Assembly (NCBI GenBank): GCA_013362385.1
Contig: JABFWC010000367.1
Location: 1 to 5,127, forward strand
Direction: 5' to 3'
Length of the DNA stretch: 5,127 nt
Source: Pseudarthrobacter sp.
GTDB taxonomy: Bacteria; Actinomycetota; Actinomycetes; Actinomycetales; Micrococcaceae
The notes beneath the pieces are model-generated. The model worked only from the letters and a program-made list of their open reading frames with translations. It did not search any database and was not told where the DNA came from. The position numbers and the translations under genes are program-made. Within the stretch, counting starts at the first letter, position 1. Every line of letters starts with the position of its first letter. Below are positions 1 to 5,127 of this stretch, piece by piece.

Positions 1-85
1 ACCTAGAAGAGCTTACACGATCCGGAGCGGTGCGAATGACACTTTCCGGATTTCAGCACCACGTGTGTCGTAGGCAACACCAGGA
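1..85. other. Non-coding DNA 3' of der (window edge)
   Basis: This is the only intergenic stretch in the window longer than about ten bases. No coding frame here resembles a known protein, and no tRNA fold is visible. It holds the inverted repeat at 20-51. It also contains a minus-strand TAAGCT at 15-10, which fits a TAnnnT -10 box but has no convincing -35 element at normal spacing. It may lead into a downstream gene beyond the left edge. Confidence 0.6.
20..51. repeat. Short inverted repeat downstream of der
   Basis: ATCCGGA at 20-26 and TCCGGAT at 45-51 are exact reverse complements, giving a possible 7-base-pair stem with an 18-base loop. It begins about 35 bases past the der stop codon. 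No T-run follows either arm, so it is not a standard intrinsic terminator. It could be a weak transcription end or 3' RNA-protecting structure, a protein site, or chance, since each arm contains the self-complementary TCCGGA. Confidence 0.4.
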
Positions 86-1636
86 TTAGCGCTTCCGGCC
101 CCGCTTTTCCCGCACGCGCATGCTGACCTCGATGGGGGTTCCCTCGAAGCCGAAGGTCTCGCGCAGGCGGCGGGTGATGAAGCGGCGGTATCCCGGATCC
201 AGGAACCCGGTGGTGAAGAGCACGAACTTCGGCGGCCGGCTTGAGGCCTGCGTGCCGAACAGGATGCGCGGCTGCTTGCCGCCGCGCACCGGGTGCGGGT
301 GCGCGGCGACGAGTTCGCCCAGGAACGCGTTCAGCCGGCCCGTAGCGATCCGCTTGTCCCAGTTCTCCAGGGCAAGGTCCAGGGCCGGAACCAGCCGGTC
401 CTTGTGCCAACCGGTCTTCGCCGAAATATTCACGCGCGGCGCCCAGTCCACATGGGCCAGGTCCTGCTCGATTTCTCGTTCGAGGTAGCGGCGGCGTTCG
501 TCGTCGAGGAGGTCCCACTTGTTGAAGGCGAGGACGAGGGCGCGGCCGGACTCGATGGCGAGTTGCAGGATGCGGACATCCTGCTCGCTGAGGACCTCGT
601 CCACGGCGAGGAGCACGACGGCGACCTCCGCCTTTTCCAGGGCAGCCTGGGTCCGCAGCGAGGCGTAGTAGTCGGCACCCTGCGCCATGTGCTGGCGGCG
701 GCGGATGCCGGCGGTGTCAACGAAGCGCCATGTGCGGCCGCCGAGCTCGATGAACTCGTCGACCGGATCGCGGGTGGTGCCGGCGGTGTTGTCCACCACC
801 ACGCGCTCGGACCCGGCCAGCTTGTTCAGCAGCGAGGACTTGCCCACGTTCGGACGGCCGATCAGGGCGATGCGGCGCGGGCCGCCGGAACGGTCGGTTC
901 CCTCGATGGTGGAGAACTCGGGAAGCACGTCCATGACCTTGTCCAGCAGGTCCGCCACCCCGCGGCCGTGCAGCGCCGAGACCGGGTAAGGCTCACCGAA
1001 GCCCAGGCCCCAGAGGACAGCGGAATCCGCTTCCTGCGCGAAGTCGTCCACTTTGTTGGCCACGAGGATGACCGGCTTCTTGCTGCGGCGCAGCATCTTC
1101 ATCACGGCCTCGTCCGTGGCGGTCGCGCCGACGGCCGAGTCCACCACGAAGAGCACGGCGTCAGCGAGCTCCACGGCCATCTCGGCCTGCTCGGCCACGC
1201 GGGCGTGGATGCCGCGCGCGTCGTGTTCCCACCCGCCGGTGTCCACCAGCGTGAAGTTGCGGCCGTTCCAGTGGGCCGGGTACATCACGCGGTCGCGGGT
1301 GACCCCGGGGGTGTCCTCCACCACTGCCTCACGGCGGCCCAGGATGCGGTTGACCAGGGTGGACTTGCCCACGTTGGGCCGGCCGATGATGGCCAGCACC
1401 GGGTCCAGCTTGACGGGGCCTTCGAAGTCCTCCTCGTCGAACCCGCCACTGAGCAGGGCGGCATCGTCCTCATCGAGGTCGTAGTCCTCCAGCCCTGCCC
1501 GGAGGGACGCCGCACGCAGCTCCGCCTCGTCGTCGTCGATCGCTGCCAGGCGTTCGGCAACCTGGTCGTCGCCGGCGGGCGTGTATTCGTCGTCGGCGGC
1601 GCCGGAATGTCCGGATGTCTGCGTGGTGTCACTCAT
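86..1636 (-). CDS. der: Ribosome biogenesis GTPase Der (EngA), tandem GTPase domains
   Basis: Der is an essential GTPase needed for assembly of the 50S subunit. From the chosen start it has 516 residues. GTPase domain 1 shows GRPNVGKST (85-93), DTPG (108-111), DTGG (132-135), NKVD (194-197) and SAL (220-222). Domain 2 shows GRPNVGKSS (260-268), DTAG (307-310), NKWD (372-375) and SAK (405-407). A C-terminal KH-like domain (about 430-516) ends in the basic REKRGRKR. Residues 1 to about 79 form an acidic extension absent from the 436-residue B. subtilis protein. I chose ATG at 1636 because AAGGA (1648-1644) lies seven bases upstream. An in-frame ATG at 1657, overlapping the end of plsC by 11 bases, would add seven residues and has no good ribosome binding site. 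The AAGGA overlaps the plsC TAA stop, suggesting translational coupling. The stop is TAA at 88-86. Both GTPase domains have intact motifs. Confidence 0.97.
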   Translation of the reverse strand: MSDTTQTSGHSGAADDEYTPAGDDQVAERLAAIDDDEAELRAASLRAGLEDYDLDEDDAALLSGGFDEEDFEGPVKLDPVLAIIGRPNVGKSTLVNRILGRREAVVEDTPGVTRDRVMYPAHWNGRNFTLVDTGGWEHDARGIHARVAEQAEMAVELADAVLFVVDSAVGATATDEAVMKMLRRSKKPVILVANKVDDFAQEADSAVLWGLGFGEPYPVSALHGRGVADLLDKVMDVLPEFSTIEGTDRSGGPRRIALIGRPNVGKSSLLNKLAGSERVVVDNTAGTTRDPVDEFIELGGRTWRFVDTAGIRRRQHMAQGADYYASLRTQAALEKAEVAVVLLAVDEVLSEQDVRILQLAIESGRALVLAFNKWDLLDDERRRYLEREIEQDLAHVDWAPRVNISAKTGWHKDRLVPALDLALENWDKRIATGRLNAFLGELVAAHPHPVRGGKQPRILFGTQASSRPPKFVLFTTGFLDPGYRRFITRRLRETFGFEGTPIEVSMRVREKRGRKR

Positions 1637-1643
1637 TGCACTG

Positions 1644-1648
1644 TCCTT
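1644..1648 (-). promoter_or_regulatory. Ribosome binding site of der
   Basis: AAGGA on the minus strand lies seven bases before the ATG at 1636 and overlaps the TAA stop of plsC (1649-1647). It is the clearest Shine-Dalgarno sequence in the window. It decides the der start in favour of 1636 over the in-frame ATG at 1657, which lies upstream of this site. Confidence 0.7.
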
Positions 1649-2363
1649 AGTGGTCATCTGCCGGCGTCCCGGCTACTGCTGTCAAGTCTTTATGGTCAGC
1701 GAAAGGCAGGGGCTGCCCGCTGAGTTGGACGGTGTCCCGCACGTGCCCCGCCAGCGCTGCCTGGATCTCCCGCGCTGCCCTGTCCATTGAAGCACGGCCG
1801 CTTTCGCCGGTCCGGCGGGACAAGGTGAGGGCGGCGCCGTAACTGCCGTGGAAGCGCCTGCCTGGCCGCGGGACGGAGTCGAGGTGCTCATGGCCGGTCC
1901 GGGTGCCCAGGATGGCTACCGGCACTACAGGCGCCCCGGAATTCAGCGCCAGCCAGGCCACTCCGCCGTTGATGTCCGCGGCTGCGCCGCTCCCCCGCGT
2001 CCCTTCAGGGAGGATCCCTACGCACCTGCCGGCGTCGAGCACCTCCCTGCAGCGCTGCAACGCGCCGCGGTCCCCGCTGCGGTCCACCGGAAGCTGGCCG
2101 GAGGCCCTGAGGACGCGGCCCAGGAAGCCCTTGAACATCTCCTGTTTGACGAGGATGTGCATGGGCCGCGGCGCCGCCCCGAACATCACGGGACCGTCGA
2201 GGAAGCTGATGTGGTTGGCGGCGAAGATGACAGGTCCCCCGGTGGGGACGTTGCTCCTGCCGGTCACCGAGGTCCTGTAGACCAGATGGTCAAGGATCCA
2301 GCCCACCGGCCTGCTCCACGCCATGGTCAGGCCAGGGGGCAGGCCGGGCCTGCCGTCAGTCAC
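1647..2363 (-). CDS. plsC: PlsC-family 1-acylglycerol-3-phosphate acyltransferase
   Basis: Members of this family move an acyl chain onto the sn-2 position of lysophosphatidic acid, giving phosphatidic acid for membrane phospholipid synthesis at the inner face of the membrane. The 238-residue protein carries the four family blocks in order: NHISFLD (50-56, the HX4D catalytic motif with His51 and Asp56), GQLPVDR (89-95), the substrate-binding EGTR (120-123) and VVPVAIL (146-152). No clear transmembrane helix is visible, only moderately hydrophobic stretches, so membrane attachment is probably peripheral. A tail of about 60 residues follows the last block. The start is GTG at 2363, inside the end of cmk (8-base overlap), with AAGG at 2376-2373 nine bases upstream. 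An ATG at 2324 has a weaker upstream region. The stop is TAA at 1649-1647. Family membership is secure; the exact acceptor, and whether this is the cell's main PlsC, is not shown by sequence. Confidence 0.9.
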   Translation of the reverse strand: MTDGRPGLPPGLTMAWSRPVGWILDHLVYRTSVTGRSNVPTGGPVIFAANHISFLDGPVMFGAAPRPMHILVKQEMFKGFLGRVLRASGQLPVDRSGDRGALQRCREVLDAGRCVGILPEGTRGSGAAADINGGVAWLALNSGAPVVPVAILGTRTGHEHLDSVPRPGRRFHGSYGAALTLSRRTGESGRASMDRAAREIQAALAGHVRDTVQLSGQPLPFADHKDLTAVAGTPADDH

Positions 2364-3069
2364 GGTTCAGGACCTTGGTGACGATTACGAGGGCGGCGTC
2401 CACGGTCTGTTCGAAGTCGAGGTCGGAGGAATCCAGCGTCACTACGCCGGAGGCGGCCTGCGTGAAGTTGACGACGGTGGAGTCCCTGGCATCGCGGTGC
2501 GTGACCTGTGCCTTGAGCTGCTCGGCGTTCTGCGTGCCGCCCAGCTGGATGCCGCGCCGCCGCAGGCGGGCTTCCTCGCTGGCGGTCAGGAGCATCCGCA
2601 CCTCGGCTCCGGGCGCGACGACGGTGGTGATGTCCCTGCCTTCGACCACCATGCGGCGGTGGTGCTTTTCGATCAGTTCGCGCTGGCGCCGGATGAGCTC
2701 GGTGCGGGCGCCGAGGGTGGTGGCGACGGAGCTGACGGCCGAGGAGATCGCGGGTTCACGAATGGCGTCGGTGACGTCCACCCCGTCCACGCGGACGAAT
2801 TCCTCGTTGGGGCTGGTGCTCAGTTCCAGGACCAGGTCCCGGGAGGCCTGCTCCACCGCAGCGCCGTCCTCGAGGTCGATGCCGCTGGTGACGCAGTGCC
2901 AGGTGAGGGCGCGGTACATGGCACCGGTATCCAGGTAGGCAAGGCGGAGCCTGCGGGCCACTTCCTTGCTCACACTGGACTTGCCGGAGCCGGACGGCCC
3001 GTCGATGGCAACCACCAGCGGCCGGCCGACGCGAAGCGCGGGCAAGGTGTCGAGAAGTTCCTGTGTCAT
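2356..3069 (-). CDS. cmk: Cytidylate kinase (CMP/dCMP kinase)
   Basis: Cmk phosphorylates CMP and dCMP to their diphosphates using ATP, recycling pyrimidine nucleotides from RNA and phospholipid turnover. From the chosen start the protein has 237 residues, close to the usual bacterial size of about 225. It shows the P-loop GPSGSGKSS (24-32), YLDTGAMYRA (45-54), an IREPAIS segment (103-109) in the CMP-binding region, VVEGRDITTVV (141-151), and the lid and nucleotide-binding motif HRDARDS (191-197, RDxxDS). I chose ATG at 3069, which shares its A with the tyrA stop (TAATG) and has GGCGGG 10 bases upstream. An in-frame ATG at 3087 would add six residues (MAGTSV) but has no visible ribosome binding site. 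Translation is probably coupled to tyrA. The gene ends in TGA at 2358-2356, overlapping the start of plsC by 8 bases. Confidence 0.95.
   Translation of the reverse strand: MTQELLDTLPALRVGRPLVVAIDGPSGSGKSSVSKEVARRLRLAYLDTGAMYRALTWHCVTSGIDLEDGAAVEQASRDLVLELSTSPNEEFVRVDGVDVTDAIREPAISSAVSSVATTLGARTELIRRQRELIEKHHRRMVVEGRDITTVVAPGAEVRMLLTASEEARLRRRGIQLGGTQNAEQLKAQVTHRDARDSTVVNFTQAASGVVTLDSSDLDFEQTVDAALVIVTKVLNRD
2373..2376 (-). promoter_or_regulatory. Ribosome binding site of plsC (inside cmk)
   Basis: AAGG on the minus strand lies nine bases before the GTG at 2363, within the last codons of cmk. It supports the GTG start and the 8-base overlap with cmk. The match is short, so support is moderate. 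Confidence 0.45.
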
Positions 3070-4178
3070 TACTGAAGTACCCGCCATCCGCGGTCGTTTA
3101 GTGCTTCGATCAGGTGGTCGTGCTTATTGGGCAACACTGACAATTCCACCATGCCCACGTTCTGTCCGGAGGAATGGTCCAGCCGAAGGTCCTCCACGTT
3201 CACGCCGATTTCACCTATTTCCGTGAGCAGCCGCGCAATCTGGCCGGGCCGGTCGTCGACGAGCACAGTGAGCCACGAGTACGCCTGCGGCGGTCCGCCG
3301 TGCTTGCCCGGGATGCGGGCCTGGCCCGCGTTGCCTTCGCTGATCAGCTGGGCAAGGTCCAGGCGGGCACCCGGCGCGGCGGGCTCCTCCAGCGTGCCGA
3401 TGAGCCGGTTCAGGTCCTCCCGCACGCCGTAAAGGATCCCGACGACCTTGGCCGCGTTGCCGCCGAGGATCTGGACCCACAACGTCGGATCGCTGGCGGC
3501 GATCCTGGTGACGTCGCGCAGGCCGTTGCCCGCCAGGGAGAGAGCGTGCAGCGGGGTTCCCTGCAGCCGGCTTGCGAGCAGCGACGACATGACCTGGGGC
3601 AGGTGCGATACCAGGGCCACGGCTTCGTCGTGTTCGTCCGCGGTGAACTGGGAAACCACCGCCCCCAGGTCGGAGGCCAGCGAACGGGCCGCCTGGAGGG
3701 CGTGTCCCGACGTCTCTTCGGACGGGCAAACGACCCAGGGCATGGAGGTGAACAGTTCGCCGCGCGCAGCGACGGGACCGGACTTTTCGCGCCCCGCCAT
3801 CGGGTGGGTTCCGACGTAACGGGACAGGTCGGCGCCCAGCTCGCGGAGCCGGGACAGGATGCCGGCCTTGACGCTGGCGATGTCCACCACGACGGCGCCG
3901 GGGTAGGTTTCCAGGGCCTGGCGCACCACGTCGGCGGTGACATCAGGCGGTGCGGCTACCACTACCAGTTCCGGCGTGGCATCGCCCAGTTCTGCCAGGG
4001 GGCGCCCGGCTCCGATGTCAACGGCCACTGCCTGGTTGGTCGGTGAGGGGTCGGACAGGAACACCGGAACCCCGCGGCCGCGCAGGCCGAGCCCGATGCT
4101 GGTGCCCAGCAGGCCCGTACCGATGACGACCACGGGCCCGTTCAGGTGCCCGCGGCCGTGGCTGTGGAATGCCGACAT
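3069..4178 (-). CDS. tyrA: Prephenate (or arogenate) dehydrogenase with C-terminal ACT domain
   Basis: This cytoplasmic enzyme carries out the oxidative decarboxylation of prephenate to 4-hydroxyphenylpyruvate, or of arogenate to tyrosine, in tyrosine synthesis. The 369-residue protein opens with a Rossmann dinucleotide site, GTGLLGTSIG at residues 20-29 (GxGxxG). It then shows DIASVK (99-104), the TyrA motif THPMAGRE (124-131, with the conserved His), SHLPQ (191-195) and RDVTRIAASD (221-230). A C-terminal ACT domain spans about 300-369 (LTVLVDDRPGQIARLL, NVEDLRLDHS), which in related enzymes binds tyrosine for feedback inhibition. There is no fused chorismate mutase domain. The ATG start lies 3 bases after the rluB stop, with AGGG at 4191-4188 about 9 bases upstream as a weak ribosome binding site. 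Its TAA stop overlaps the preferred cmk start. Sequence alone does not separate prephenate from arogenate specificity; some actinobacteria are known to use arogenate. Confidence 0.95.
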   Translation of the reverse strand: MSAFHSHGRGHLNGPVVVIGTGLLGTSIGLGLRGRGVPVFLSDPSPTNQAVAVDIGAGRPLAELGDATPELVVVAAPPDVTADVVRQALETYPGAVVVDIASVKAGILSRLRELGADLSRYVGTHPMAGREKSGPVAARGELFTSMPWVVCPSEETSGHALQAARSLASDLGAVVSQFTADEHDEAVALVSHLPQVMSSLLASRLQGTPLHALSLAGNGLRDVTRIAASDPTLWVQILGGNAAKVVGILYGVREDLNRLIGTLEEPAAPGARLDLAQLISEGNAGQARIPGKHGGPPQAYSWLTVLVDDRPGQIARLLTEIGEIGVNVEDLRLDHSSGQNVGMVELSVLPNKHDHLIEALNDRGWRVLQ

Positions 4179-4181
4179 GGG

Positions 4182-5127
4182 TCAGAGCCCTACGGACGCG
4201 AGCAGGTGCCCGACTTCCTGCTTGCCGAGGTTGCGGATACTGCCCTGGCGCTGGTCACCCAGGCCGATGGGGCCCACCTTGACCCTGACCAGCCGCTGGA
4301 CCGGGAAGCCGACGGCGTCGAAGAGGCGCCGGACGATGCGGTTCTTGCCGGAGTGCAGCACAACCTCGATCAGGACGTGTCCGGGGGTGGAGTCCACCAG
4401 CCGGAAGGAGTCCACGGAAGCCATGCCGTCCTCGAGCTCGACGCCTGCCTTCAGCTGGGCGCCGATGCCCTGGGGGAACGGGGCGCGGACCTGCACCAGG
4501 TAGGTCTTGGGAACCTCGTAGGACGGGTGGGTGAGGCGGTTAGCGAGTTCGCCGTCGTTGGTCAGCAGCAGCAGGCCTTCGGTGGCGACGTCCAGTCGTC
4601 CGACGTGGAAAAGCCGTTCGCTGGTGTTTTTGTTGCTCTTCAGGAAGTCGCTGATGCAGGGCCGGCCTTCAGGGTCCTCCATGGTGGAGACGACGCCCTT
4701 GGGCTTGTTGAAGACCATGTAGACCAGGTTTTCGTCCAGCTGGATCCGCAGCCCGTCGACGTGGATCACGGCGGTCTTGGGGTCGACGCGGACGCCCAGT
4801 TCGGTGACCACCTGGCCGTCGACCTCCACGCGGCCTTCAGCGATCATTTCCTCGCACACCCGCCGCGATGCCACCCCTGCGGACGCCATCACCTTCTGGA
4901 GGCGAACGCCGTCGGCATCGTGGAGTTCGGACTGGGGAACGTTGCTGCGGGGGCCCTTCTTCCGTCCAGGCTTGCGGACCGGGCCGAGGTTCTGGCCGAA
5001 GCGTTCGCTGCCGAAGGCACGGGAAGCTGCAGCCCCGGGCGCGCCGGTGCGCGGCTTGGGCTTGGGGGCGCCGGGGGTTCCGGGCGCCTTCTTGGCGCCG
5101 GGCTTGCGGGCCGCGGGCTTGCGCGAC
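4182..5127 (-). CDS. rluB: 23S rRNA pseudouridine synthase, RluB/RsuA family (5' end outside window)
   Basis: This enzyme isomerises a uridine of 23S rRNA to pseudouridine during large-subunit maturation; the E. coli homologue RluB acts at U2605. The gene is cut by the window edge: the first complete codon starts at 5126, leaving 314 visible residues. Visible residues 1-60 form a low-complexity basic tail rich in Lys, Arg, Pro, Gly and Ala. An S4 RNA-binding domain follows from about residue 74 (RLQKVMASAGVASRR). The synthase domain has NKPKG at about 140-144, the catalytic motif GRLDVATEGLLLLTNDG with the family's catalytic Asp at about residue 179, and GKNRIVRRL at about 260-268. The in-frame GTG/ATG pair at 4892/4889 is not the true start, because it would cut into the S4 domain while the frame stays open upstream. 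The stop is TGA at 4184-4182, 3 bases before tyrA. The RsuA/RluB/RluE/RluF group is certain; RluB is favoured by the S4 domain and gene context. Confidence 0.93.
   Translation of the reverse strand, partial: SRKPAARKPGAKKAPGTPGAPKPKPRTGAPGAAASRAFGSERFGQNLGPVRKPGRKKGPRSNVPQSELHDADGVRLQKVMASAGVASRRVCEEMIAEGRVEVDGQVVTELGVRVDPKTAVIHVDGLRIQLDENLVYMVFNKPKGVVSTMEDPEGRPCISDFLKSNKNTSERLFHVGRLDVATEGLLLLTNDGELANRLTHPSYEVPKTYLVQVRAPFPQGIGAQLKAGVELEDGMASVDSFRLVDSTPGHVLIEVVLHSGKNRIVRRLFDAVGFPVQRLVRVKVGPIGLGDQRQGSIRNLGKQEVGHLLASVGL

Noticed and set aside
10..36. A full minus-strand promoter, TTCGCA (36-31) with TAAGCT (15-10)
   Set aside because: The spacer is only 15 bases and the -35 match to TTGACA is poor, so it was not listed as a promoter.
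1..85. A possible tRNA or small RNA gene after der
   Set aside because: No cloverleaf arms, T-loop consensus or anticodon stem could be laid out in this stretch.
293..1723. A 476-residue plus-strand open frame opposite der, long enough to look like a gene
   Set aside because: It runs antisense to der, whose motifs are complete. The translation is rich in His, Val, Gly, Ala and Asp without a recognisable domain, as expected from antisense reading of high-GC codons. It has no clear ribosome binding site.
1848..2381. A 177-residue plus-strand open frame opposite plsC
   Set aside because: It is Pro/Ala/Arg-rich antisense translation of plsC, with no family resemblance and no upstream signals.
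2323..3075. A 250-residue plus-strand open frame opposite cmk
   Set aside because: It is an antisense shadow of cmk and the start of plsC, with Gly/Ala/Val/Asp-rich composition and no motif. Cmk itself is intact.
3174..4046. A 290-residue plus-strand open frame opposite tyrA
   Set aside because: It is an antisense shadow of tyrA with no recognisable domain; its length is explained by the high GC content.
4182..4892. A shorter RluB starting at the GTG/ATG pair at 4892/4889
   Set aside because: This start would remove RLQKV at the beginning of the S4 domain, and the frame stays open to the window edge, so the gene is partial rather than beginning here.

Overview
The window is a dense, GC-rich stretch of bacterial chromosome in which every real gene lies on the minus strand. 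Read 5'->3' on that strand (high to low coordinates) the genes are: the C-terminal part of a 23S rRNA pseudouridine synthase of the RluB type (entering from the right edge), a prephenate/arogenate dehydrogenase with a C-terminal ACT domain (TyrA), cytidylate kinase (Cmk), a small PlsC-type 1-acylglycerol-3-phosphate acyltransferase, and the double GTPase Der (EngA). About 85 bases of non-coding DNA follow the der stop codon at the left edge.

The high GC content, the gene order rluB-tyrA-cmk-plsC-der, the acidic N-terminal extension of Der and the basic Pro/Lys/Arg/Ala tail of RluB all point to a high-GC actinobacterium. The protein sequences feel closest to Micrococcaceae (Arthrobacter/Pseudarthrobacter type). 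This placement is from memory of family sequences and was not checked by a search.

The genes are packed as one transcription unit. The gaps or overlaps between them are 3 bases (rluB/tyrA), a TAATG 1-base overlap (tyrA/cmk), an 8-base overlap (cmk/plsC) and 10 bases (plsC/der, with the der ribosome binding site overlapping the plsC stop codon). No internal promoter or terminator is visible, so the operon promoter must lie upstream, beyond the right edge, where scpA/scpB usually sit in related genomes. Functionally the unit mixes ribosome maturation (RluB, Der), pyrimidine nucleotide supply (Cmk), phospholipid synthesis (PlsC) and tyrosine synthesis (TyrA): growth-linked housekeeping.

I found no mobile element, CRISPR array, RNA gene, phage or defence gene. 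The long plus-strand open frames are codon-bias shadows of the minus-strand genes. I see no evidence of a previously undescribed system here. The points worth a second look are modest: start-codon choices, charged terminal tails on Der and RluB, and a small inverted repeat after der.
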